Positions 55,308-64,000 of a DNA stretch of 64,000 bases are shown here, one piece after another. The notes beneath the pieces were generated by a model. That model was given only the letters and a program-made list of their open reading frames with translations. It made no database searches and had not been told where the DNA came from. Source of the DNA: Paramacrobiotus metropolitanus (taxonomy: Eukaryota; Tardigrada; Eutardigrada; Parachela; Macrobiotidae); contig NW_026570312.1 in assembly GCF_019649055.1 (NCBI RefSeq), forward strand, positions 525,718 to 589,717, read 5' to 3'. Positions within the stretch are counted from its first letter, which is position 1; each line of letters begins with the position of its first letter. The position numbers and the translations under genes were made by a program.

Positions 55308-56727
55308 TCACAGCTGGTTCTTAATGACAGAAAAGTGTTCCTGACACTGCTTTACAAATTCTAACTCATCTGACTTTATATCAACACAATTTTTTATGGT
55401 ATGATCTGATACGTACAGACATGGCTGAGTCATCGGAGGCAGTCGTAGTACGGTTTTCGCAGAACAAAGCTGCTTGGTATTGCACGTGGTGTCGATAATG
55501 CACCACGATAGGGTTTCCGGATGCGCATTGGCGGTGGAGGCGGAGACTGTTTTTGGCGGTATTTTGCAAAACGCAGGCGTATTGGTCCATTCTATCTTTT
55601 CCAGAATATCCATTCCGACAACCAGTTCATTGCACCGTGTATTTTTTGGCGGGCAATAACGAACTGTACGTTGGATTTTTTTATGCAACCGGTAGAAAGC
55701 CATGAAAGTTATTGGATCCTTTTCTAACAAAGATGCTATACGCATCGCGGTACTGTGAATAACTTCGGAAGGTCCTATCTGCGTTTATCAGTAAAGGTCT
55801 GGTAGAGCCAGTCCACGGATTCAGTTTGCTAATCTGATACGTTTGGCAGATGGCACGAGATACTGGTCCCAGAATCCGCTGGCGCTGCAGTAACAGTATC
55901 TACAGAAGAAAATATTCAAAAAAAAGTTTAGGATCAGGATAAAAACTTACTTTTGACGATGATGGAAGTGCAGATGTACTGGGTTCAGCAACTTCAGCAG
56001 TTGGAGATGTAGTGGCACCAGAGAACGGAACGGAAGCGGTGAAACGAACGGCAATTGATCTGAGATAGGTAATGGATCGGAAGTTGGTCACCAGGAGAGC
56101 TGTAGTGTTATGTGGCGACAGAATAATGTAGAGATGGCGCTGCTTGTAGTATTCGTAACGCGCTATATCCTTGCACTGGATCAATGCCTGCAACATCACT
56201 ATATTTTGAAAAAGGCAAAAAAACAAACAAAGCATCAGACTCGCTTTTCAAGTCTTCCAGGCGGCCATATATGGTGTTAAACGGAATATCTGGTCACCCA
56301 CTGCAATATGAAAATGAAACTTGAGGCATATGTTGCTGCTGCTGCTGGCAGAGAAATAAAATTAGTGTAGATACCGTGGTGGCGGATTTCACGCAGTTGC
56401 TTCATCTATAAATTAAAGAAATGCTCAGCTCCAAAATTCAGTGAACGAGATGATAAAAATAACTAAACCTTTAAAAATCGGCTGAATGGGTGGTGGAGAC
56501 CACGGCTTGATTGAAAGTGTAGTTCTGGCTGTTGTTGTTGTTGTTGTTGTGCGTTACTACAATAAATTGACATTTCAACAGCTGTACAAAAAGTTTTCGC
56601 GTTTAATTATACCCAAAGCACTTGTTGCCGGAGTGGTAAGAACATTATAGTCCTGCAGCTGAATTTCCAAGTCACCTAAAACTTTATCCCAAAGAGCCTC
56701 GCCATCAAAAGCATTAAGGTCATCCAT
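55308..56727 (-). CDS. Intron-bearing gene of unknown function
   Basis: Three exons are firm: 56198-55951 (acceptor aaaatatag, donor GTAAGT), 55899-55841 (acceptor ttctgtag, donor GTATCA) and 55752-55308 (acceptor attcacag). From the ATG at 56196 they join to exactly 250 codons in phase. Contents: 'DIARYEYYKQRHLYIILSPH', a Ser/Thr/Pro-rich stretch, 'QRQRILGPVSRAI', 'FMAFYRLHKKIQRTVRYC' and a Cys-scattered tail. Upstream, a 31-base exon near 56410 ('MKQLREIRHH') joins in phase. An ATG at 56727 ('MDDLNAFDGEALWDKVLGD') and a CAA/AAC-repeat exon near 56550 may start the gene, but their phases do not fit. I do not recognise the family. Introns and intact frames contrast with the broken viral genes on either side. 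Confidence 0.55.
56529..56550. repeat. GTT trinucleotide repeat
   Basis: Seven gtt units; on the minus strand a run of CAA/AAC codons within a probable exon of the unknown gene. Confidence 0.8.
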
Positions 56728-56889
56728 TATCCATTACGTTTAAAGAATCAACAACGAATGAAAGCAAGTAGAAAAAAAGGAAGCAATAAACGTTACAGTT
56801 ATATAGTATCAGCAGAATGCAACTGCAACATTTTGCAGTGCAACATTTTGTACACACAATTTTCAGAACAGCAAATGCATCAAGTAAAA

Positions 56890-58200
56890 TAAAGTGACGT
56901 GACGGCCAACAATAGAGCGACAGAGTACGGGCAGAGGCTTCCACGGTCTAGGGTCGCTTTGGCGCACTGTCCGCACATGACCAGATGTTTACGGACTGAT
57001 CAGCGTGTTGGCATACCGCGACAGACAGATTTTACATTTCAACTGCTCAACGGTGCGGGCATCGTCTCCGACGGGTACTTCGGTGGCATAGTGCAAAAAT
57101 GCTTTTGTTCCAGGAAATCGGCGTTATGGAACTCCACCGCTTCTTCCAGTTCCTCCCAAAATAGAAACGACCTTCTTTTTTAGCTTTAGCGGCATCAATT
57201 TGGTCTTGACTGAAGCCAACGAGCCGTGCTTTGTTTTCCAAAACAGTCATACCTACATAAATATTATTAAAAACAAACTACACAAAGTAAAAGTGACAAA
57301 CAGATCAAACACACCTTGTATTCAAATGTCGGTAACAGGACTTGCAAGCTCGTATAACATCGTTGATGAACCGTTTGCCTTACATTCATCAGATATGCAC
57401 AGGCTGGTGATTGGCGGGCATGTTCAATCCATGGTTCCAGATCCAGCGGCAATCCAGAAATGAAAACATAGCAGTAAAACAGCGTACAGCATCCGGGCAT
57501 ACCGAAACACCCGGCACAGTAAGACCTGCATAATAATAAAAACCTATTGTCCTGTAAACAACGGACGACCGAGAAGCGCCCGGCGACGTTTATTCCCGTC
57601 CGACACATTAGCCAAATGTCGCGGCGCGAAACGGGCCCCCCACCCCTTCGCCTGGTTTAACTGTTCGACCAGTAATCGTCAACGTTGTTTTTTTTGTGTC
57701 GATCTGATAGCCAAAAAAATGCTTTTGTTGTAAAGCTCACCGCATTGTAGAATCCAGCTTCGGCCAGTTTGTACACCAAGCGTTTTTTGTCTGGCCACGG
57801 TCTATCGTCAGCGAAAACGCCCGCGCATACATGGTGTTATACTTTGCGCAGTCGGATTGTTTGGGGTGAATGGTTGTACTCAATGTTGTCCTGATCGTAA
57901 TCCATCCGCACCCGTTGCATTCCACCCACATCTGTGGAAGTTATCTTTAACCGCTTTGCCAAAGCATGGATTCTTGCACGGTGTGCGATAGATGCCCGTT
58001 AGACATGTCCCTCAATCTCACAGCAGTAAACGCAACGGATCTGGTGCTGGATCCCCGTGCAGTACCAGCCCAGTTCGGCGTACTCTTTCGCCACTTCCAG
58101 TGTAATTTTACCCCACAACCACGAAATGTTTCAATGCGATTCTCAACACTTTTCGGCTGGATAGCGCGGATCCCCACGAGGGCCAAAAGCACTTGCAAAA
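56890..58200 (-). pseudogene. Inhibitor-of-apoptosis-like gene: two BIR-like domains and a RING, broken
   Basis: IAP proteins block caspases or ubiquitinate death-pathway partners; large DNA viruses of invertebrates often carry them. The first BIR-like domain lies at 58150-57950 ('GWYCTGIQHQIRCVYC', then a His spaced as in BIR). The second lies at 57880-57330, with 'AEAGFYN' near 57750 and 'EHARQSPACAYL' near 57400, the W/E-H-x-x-x-x-P-x-C signature. The RING starts 'CKICLSRYANTLI' at 57039 and resumes one frame over with 'HLVMCGQCA' near 56970 and a 'CP' pair near 56932. At least two 2-base indels split the RING and several split the BIR part. It is on the same strand as the capsid and polymerase genes. 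Confidence 0.75.
57050..57060 (-). other. RING 5' boundary region of the IAP-like gene
   Basis: The codons just ahead of the RING read 'PVGDDARTVEQLKC', a typical short linker into a C-terminal RING. Confidence 0.4.
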
Positions 58201-58425
58201 CGTGTTTGGTTCGCGTGGCCGTGCGCGACGTACGTGCGTGCTCTATACTCTACGGTTTTATAAAGCCCAGTGTGAACAGCAAAATGCTGAGCAACAAATT
58301 GCTGAACCGGATTTTGTGGTCAGGTGTTTAGTGTATTTGATTATTATAAATACAGGCTTCTAATTCCAACTCGTTTCATTATTCTTCCTGACACTTTTAG
58401 TTAGTCTACCTTTTTTCTGATATAC

Positions 58426-59440
58426 CATGACTAGTCTGCCTCCTGCCAAACGCGGTTTCGTACCCGATAAACGGATCTTGTTGGGGAAGCAGCGCAGTTT
58501 GCGAGCAGGAAAGATGCTTTTCCACTGAAGGATTCCCACCATGAAGTTGGGTACGACAAGTTCATCTGCACCCGCATCAACAGTGACACCCAGGCCTTAG
58601 AGTTCATTATTGGCGATTTACGACGCTAATCTCCTGGACCAGATGAAATGGACGCTGGGAGAGAAACACATTTTTCTCACCAATGACCAGTTCATGCGCC
58701 TCGTTGAACTCATCTACAACAACATTACGACTTTAATCCGGGACCCGCTAACTAGCGGTAACCTGTCCACCCTGTTTCACCTCGGAAACGACGTCTACTT
58801 TGTGTGGTCAAGCTATGACAGTGTATACTGGTAATATCCGCCAGTTCTGCAAGAGCAGGCGTCTGGTACCAGAGCCGGTGGTGTTTCTTTGGGATAAAAT
58901 CGTTTGAATCACTTCGTACCACCATCCAAGACCTGTCAATGTTCAAGGACATCAATGCTTTGTTGAAAGCACGTGGCTCGCTGGTGATTCACAACGAACC
59001 AACGGCAGCGGATTTTTCAAGCCTGCTGGCTGGCTGCCGTTCACCATGTATGGCGATTGACCGTCTGCACGAGAACTGTGCACGTTGAAATGGTAACGTT
59101 GTTTACACACGACTGTTCGTGAAGCCAGCCTGCCTGTGAATGGGGATTGGGCACACTGAATCTAACGGATGAAATGATGAAACATCATTACCGAGCTTGA
59201 AATGGCAAACGTCTCATTGGCATGATGTTGTTACTGCGTCCTTGGGGCTTACCGGATTTGACGACATTTTGGGTTTTAACGCCAAACAGTTTTGGACCAG
59301 CACAAGGATACCTGTGGGAGTCTGTCGCGTATTGCCATGGAGAAGCTGAAGATTACGGAGATTGGAGACGGAAGATGAAACTACTATCGAAGTCAACCAG
59401 GCCCAGGAAGGGAACGGTGTGGTAAGTAGTAGTGTCTAAG
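58426..59440 (+). pseudogene. Unidentified broken ORF on the opposite strand
   Basis: From an ATG near 58427 ('MTSLPPAKRGFVPDKRILL') coding-like pieces follow in shifting frames: 'EVGYDKFICTRINSD', 'WTLGEKHIFLTNDQFMRLVE', 'RGSLVIHNEPTAADFSSLL' and 'TGFDDILGFNAKQFW'. The last resembles a phrase found in minor capsid-type proteins, but I would not assign it. An AATAAA-rich stretch near 59740 could end the transcript. It converges on the major capsid gene. Unknown function. Confidence 0.4.
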
Positions 59441-60069
59441 ACGACGGAAACGTTTGCGCTTTGTGTTACGGTAAAGCGCGATGTTACCATAAAATTTGAA
59501 ATGTAAAACGCGAAAAAAACAGTGCTGATTGCTTTACTTCTACCCTCAGGGACATAAAATGTGAAATGTAAAACCCAAAAAATTTGCTGCTTTTTTTATT
59601 TTATTCAAGCTCTGCATACATTGCTGTGTTCATGTTAAAGTGATTGTTTACCCATGACAAACCATAAATCATTGTTTGCGTAATTTTACGTAAGAATAAT
59701 GAATAATGTCTCTATGATTCTCTCTTCTGGCGCGCTTATAAATAAAAAAAATGCAAAATTGACCGCAGACTGTCGAAACGTTTGTTGTATACGTTCCATT
59801 TGATAAACAACATGTAAATCAGTTAACCATTCTCTGATCTCGTCAAAATATACAGATCGTCCGTACGAGTCAAAAAACTCGATGGACGACGGCTCTCTGA
59901 TAGAATGCTAACCAGTGTTCACCAGATCCACTGGATTTGTCCGTGTTGACGATGTAGGCGGCAGGTAAACATTGAGCGTTCGGGAAGTGTATCCCGCATA
60001 AACCCTCGAAATATCCTCTCCGTTTTTGGATTTTGGCAAAGTATCTTTGTTATTGTTCGATTATCCATT
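59441..60069. other. AT-rich gap between convergent genes
   Basis: No coding signal. It contains hexamers resembling poly(A) signals for both strands near 59740. Confidence 0.4.
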
Positions 60070-61470
60070 TTAGTTATTGGTAAAGTCACAAATTAGCTGA
60101 CGAAAATTGTTAATTTCTATTACCGCGTCAAACGCAAGAAATGTGACCATGATCGTGGGCTGCTTGAGCGGTTGGTTGAAGACTACTCGGATGCCTAAAT
60201 TACCTGACGAATTAAACTTAGAGGGCCGAGTCCGGTTCCTCATGTCAAATCAAAGCCGTAAATACAGAATCCGTTTGCATACTCGTCGCGATTAAAAGGC
60301 AGTGCGCCAAAAGGACTGTTACGCCGTCCTAAAGTGTCTAGCAGACCATCATAGCACTCCAAGTAATTACCGTTTGCATAATCCGGCTCGTACGGCCGAT
60401 TAGGAAAAGACTGTCCATCAACTTCGACGCTGATTTGAGACAAATTAAAGTGTTGAAAATTGAATGGATTTGTCTTTTTGTGCCGTTAAAGCATCCGCTG
60501 CGACAAAAGCCACAAAAGCACTCTTGGGACTTGACCAATGTGTATGTTATTAAAAACAGTGCTTTTGTATGTTGGCAGGTAATTCGATCGGGCGCATCAG
60601 AACACGTTCTATAGGATATTTTGCTGTTGTGGTCAATAACCGCTTGCTTATAGCATTCATGTATTCTGGAACCCCTGTAATAGCAATGCATTAGATTTTT
60701 TTATGCAGATATTTTCAAATTTTTCCTGCTGCTTACCAACATAACGGCGAACAAAAAATTCTTGGATTGCGTATGAACAATTTAAATTCGTCCTGCGCCG
60801 GATTCAAAAATCGCGAAGATAGAATTCCGGTTTATGCAAACAAAGCGTATTTGTAATGGAACTCCAGCTATCAAAGGCTTGTCTTGCATGAAAATATCCG
60901 AAACAATTTCCGCTTAAAGGAATGTGTATTCATGTTTTGCGAAAAGCCTGAGTCGAGACTGTTCTGGCTGAGTTGTTAACCGAATCTTCAAAGCTTCCAG
61001 CGACATCCAAGTAAAAGCCACAGGATGTTAGCTGTGTATTCATCGCCTCTTTGTGTAATTTAGCAAGCACTCAAACATTGCTCTGTATGGATAATAGATT
61101 GCGCACTGCTACCAATCGGTTAGCAACCGAAACTTGAACTGATTGAAACATTGAATGAATCAAATTATTTACAGGAGCACAGGTATCCGTCGCTTTGATT
61201 CGCTCCCAACTACCATCAGCATTCCTTTTTTCAGTGCTACTTAATTCTATGCTTAAATCCGGTAAAGAAACCATGGCGTTTGATGAAGGAGCTATATAAA
61301 GTTTATGTCACCACCGCCGGAATATTTTCCGGAATGGCGGCTGTGGGGCCGATTCTTTCTTCTTCTGTCCGGAATCGGTCCGCAAACGAAGGCGGTATGG
61401 CAAAATGTGCGATTCTGCAGCAATGGCAGGTTCTGACCCTTCGATTATGGAAGTCATTTCTAAATATAGT
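60070..61470 (-). pseudogene. Polinton-type major capsid protein, broken
   Basis: Double jelly-roll capsid protein of Polintons and adintoviruses, often annotated in animals as 'F54H12.2-like'. The N-terminal part near 61460 reads 'TSIIEGSEPAIAAESHI'. The hallmark 'APVNNLIHSMFQSVQVSV' lies at 61125-61185. The C-terminal hallmark is at 60443-60243: 'QISVEVDGQSFPNRPYEPD' through 'NRDEYANGFCIYGFDLT'. A short tail near 60090 reads 'VTFLAFDAVIEINNFRQ'. The middle is spread over several frames. Length about 460 codons, near the family norm. It is a pseudogene as assembled. Confidence 0.82.
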
Positions 61471-61869
61471 CAGGAAGATCAAATGGTGGGACCCGGCGAA
61501 TTTTGGTAGTGTTTCCGCTTCGTTGGCTTCTTTAATACCCTTTTCTTCCTTTTTTACCGCCGCTAGATGTTTGTTGAGTTGGTGCGAGAACTTTTGATGA
61601 TTGTGTTGCAGCAGAGCGTACCGCTGTACTAGCTGCTTCTTTTAAGTGAGGCGTAGCAGCTGCTAAAGCGGCTGCCTGCGGCGCTGCCGCCCCACAACTG
61701 GTGCAACAAAACGAGCAACCTTTGAAAATACTGCACGCAGAAAACTACCAAAACCTCCACCGTTTTGATAGCTTCCACGATATCGAACAAATCCGCTCCC
61801 AGCTGTGTATGACCCAGTAAATCATCAAATAATCCCGGATCAGGCGCAAAGCTTTATATCCCATTTTCA
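61471..61869 (-). other. Spacer with unassigned coding traces
   Basis: Ala- and Lys-rich fragments ('HLAAVKKEEKGIKEANEAE') and 'GLFDDLLGHTQLGADLFD' occur in the minus frames between the two capsid genes. They could be a small virion protein or parts of the flanking genes. Confidence 0.3.
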
Positions 61870-63007
61870 GTATCTTGCCGGTCGGAAATGGAGCTTCACC
61901 ATCGATTTTCCTGTTGCGAATTTAGCGTTGTCTCCGAGATCAGTGGCAATTGTTACTTCGATATTGTCGAAAATGGGGCGTAAAGTGGAACATAATGAGG
62001 CATTTCAAAACGTTCCGTGATAATTTTGAAAGCCTCCGGTGCCTTAATAGGTTTTGCTCTTAAAACCTGCGCATACGTGTCACCAAGCAAAGTAAAATCC
62101 GCAACATCGCAATAAATATATAAAGATTGGCCCCAATCATGGCGTTTATAGCTTCCTGGGCAGTAAACAAAAAGTTTTGGATAATTATCGGTGCCGGCTT
62201 TGACTTTTTTTTCGTTCCGGTTGTTGAACGCTTTCTGAAACGGACGTATTTTGTTTTGAACCGGTTCCTTCGGTATTTTTTTTGATGACGGTAATTTGTT
62301 TTTTCGCAGTTATAGCTGTTGCTGCTGGCTTTGGCGCTGGTGTCTGCGCAGGCGGCGGCGGTGGTTGGGGCGGTGAAACTGTATTTGCTTTCGCAACTGT
62401 TTGTTGTCGAGCTTTCTTTTCTTGAAAAATTCTCCAGCTGATTTAAACCGTCAAATTTTGCGAGTCAACAATATTTGCAGGATCAGAATAGGCAACAGTT
62501 GTCGATGCTGACACCCCAATATGCGTTTCAGCAGTTCATTGTTAATAGCCAGAATAACGGTATTGGCATTAATTGCAATTTGCACTTTTTTGATTGTTAG
62601 CTAGTAATTCAATTGAAAAGGCTCTCTCTTTTGGATTCTTGTCCTTTTGCCAAGAGGAGCTTCGAATTTGCGAAGAGATTGTTGCAATGATTTGTTCGTT
62701 GGTATAATTACCGGCGTTAACAAATAATGCGCTTTTCTCAAGCTAAAGATTTTCCAACCCTGTTTTAGCATCCGAATTTGTTACAATATCGTAAACCTGC
62801 AAACAACCATGGTCTGCTCTGTAGGAGATTGTACATGGAATTTGGGTAATAGAGTTCGACAATTGCAACTTCCCATTTTCCAGACAATGAAATTGTTTTG
62901 CATAATTTGGTTTTCCAACTGGATGCAGTGTTATTCGAGTAAATATCTGTGCAAGCATCACCGGCAATGTGGATGTAAAATGGCTGTTGATATTGCAAGC
63001 TATTCAT
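61870..63007 (-). pseudogene. Polinton-type minor capsid (penton-like) protein, broken
   Basis: The N-terminal region at 63007-62765 is open: 'DIYSNNTASSWKTKLCKT' then 'GKWEVAIVELYYPNSMYN', the family's opening signature. A Pro-rich stretch appears at 62400-62340. The C-terminal signature at 62140-61880 reads 'SLYIYCDVADFTLLGD', then 'MPHYVPLYAPFSTI' and 'MVKLHFRPA'. In Polintons this protein is the probable penton at capsid vertices. Frame changes occur in the middle third. It lies directly upstream of the major capsid gene, the usual neighbour order. Confidence 0.78.
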
Positions 63008-63039
63008 TTTCTAATCCGCGTTAGCTCCTACAAAATTTT

Positions 63040-64000
63040 CCCTACTATTGGTTCCTCTTTTTCATCCTCGAGCCTGATACACTGGCTCCGGTGTATGTGG
63101 TATTACCTTTGCTATTCGAAAAGCTCCTCCTGAAAGTTTGTTTCCAAAACCTTTTCAAAGTCCTGCTTTTCTTTGCAATTCCGACATCTTTCAATCTTAA
63201 ATACTGGTTTCTTTTTTTTATGGTCTGTTTTCTCGTATAATCGATTAAACACAAGCAGGGAATTTTCTTCAGTCACATCCGCAGACAAAAGCCATGTGAA
63301 GTGTGAGGAGTGTGATTATATGTCTTTACAATATTTTGTAGCCGATCGTAATATTTTGAGATTTTCGACTAGTAAATAAGCGCCATATGCGCTCACGCAG
63401 CGTTCGAATAACGCGCTCCGCCATGGAACATTTTATGTCATCGTTTTCCGAACTGAATAGCATAATTTCTTTCCGTTTGAGTAAATCCTCACATTTTTAT
63501 TGAAAAATTACGGCCTTTATCAGCCTGTATTTTGTCGAATGGACCCAGGCGTTCTAGTATTTTTCCAGTGCTTTTGCCGTTGATAAACCATCTTTACACC
63601 TAATTAACTCGCATTCTATTTTAGAAAACAATCAATAGCAACTGACACGTAGCCATAATTTTTTGTTCCACTTTTGAACTTTTGCATATCCATCAAACTC
63701 CACCTGGAGCTATTTTTTATTTAGACGATACCGGATTCCTGGAATTTTCGGTTGACAGGCTTATGTAAAGTGTAGGCACGATCCCCCAAGAATATTTTTG
63801 GCTTTTTCCTTGGAAACATTTTCTGAAGGTTGTGAAACCACAAAACCCCCTAGGCTGCTCAGTGCACTAGGATTGAGATAGTGCTGGTCCATCGGAAACA
63901 GGCTGAGTAATTTTAGGTACCTCGTTGGCTTTATCACCAGCTTTAGACGAATCTTCTATTTGATTTTCGTCATGTCATCAGAACAGCAAGAAGAAACACA
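63040..64000 (-). pseudogene. Polinton integrase (rve family), broken, cut by window edge
   Basis: DDE-type integrase that inserts the element. Visible from 5' to 3' on the minus strand: 'HYLNPSALSSLGGF' near 63880; 'YTLHKPVNRKF' at 63773-63738; the first core strand 'EFDGYAKVQKWNKK' near 63690; 'CKDGLSTAKALEKY' near 63590; the conserved helix 'MAERVIRTLRER' with 'IWRLFTS' at 63425-63370; 'LQNIVKTYNHTPHTS' near 63320; and a basic C-terminal (chromodomain-like position) stretch to 63045. Several frame changes and stops. The N-terminus may extend past 64000. Confidence 0.82.

Larger units (their letters stand above)
51545..64000 (-). mobile_element. Decayed Polinton/Maverick-like (adintovirus-like) endogenous virus
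   Basis: On one strand, in order from the right edge leftwards, are integrase, minor capsid-like, major capsid-like, IAP-like and protein-primed DNA polymerase genes. This set defines Polintons and their viral relatives, which replicate with their own polymerase and integrate with a retroviral-type integrase. No packaging ATPase or adenain-type protease was found, and no terminal inverted repeat at the left. Almost every gene is broken by indels. The right end lies beyond 64000. An intron-bearing gene (55308-56727) interrupts the set, so two adjacent fragments are an alternative to one element. Confidence 0.85.

Overview
This is eukaryotic, animal-type DNA. Genes are split by AT-rich introns with GT/AG borders, some coding exons are very GC-rich, and much of the space between genes is mobile-element debris. 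Several gene families look like those of a eutardigrade (a lineage-type F-box protein, a 'VDVLINGQLHYGRV' protein, a B-box/kelch neighbourhood, an AUTS2/fibrosin homologue). The tardigrade assignment is my inference, about 0.6 sure; 'ecdysozoan animal' is safer.

Layout. 1-8.9 kb: no exon I can support; probably introns or 5' region of the next gene. 8.93-13.5 kb (+): the 3' six exons of an AUTS2/FBRS-family gene, with one apparent 1-base frameshift in the last exon. 14.3-16.6 kb (-): a kelch-repeat gene and a B-box-like Cys-rich ORF. 16.7-19.55 kb (+): an intact multi-exon carboxylesterase with a Met/Pro/Gly/Ser repeat insert. 20.8-21.4 kb (+): first exon of a probable lineage-specific gene. 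21.6-28.1 kb: nested repeats (a large inverted repeat with a 5'-truncated LINE at its centre, a TTAA-flanked element, two copies each of a 0.5-kb inverted-repeat element and a tRNA-like repeat) and a frameshifted F-box gene. 28.4-31.4 kb: a decayed duplicate of the esterase block, carrying a foldback MITE and a satellite with a 100-bp higher-order period. 31.6-36.6 kb: a hAT-type MITE containing a 1.1-kb Gag-only LTR retrotransposon, followed by a nearly complete autonomous hAT transposon, all with matching target-site duplications. 36.7-38.3 kb: a second foldback MITE and a decayed F-box copy. 39.36-40.85 kb (+): a two-exon serpin. 43.9-46.2 kb (+): a LINE with endonuclease and reverse transcriptase. 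46.9-49.8 kb (-): part of a chymotrypsin-fold serine protease and small genes. 50.9-51.4 kb (+): a small single-pass membrane protein.

51.5-64.0 kb, running off the right edge, holds a decayed Polinton/Maverick-like (adintovirus-like) endogenous virus on the minus strand. Its parts are a protein-primed family B DNA polymerase, an inhibitor-of-apoptosis-like gene (two BIR-like domains and a RING), major and minor capsid proteins, and a retroviral-type integrase. An intron-bearing gene of unknown function lies between the polymerase and the IAP-like gene. Integrase, polymerase and two capsid proteins on one strand point to a virus-like, self-replicating integrated element; frameshifts throughout show it is no longer intact.
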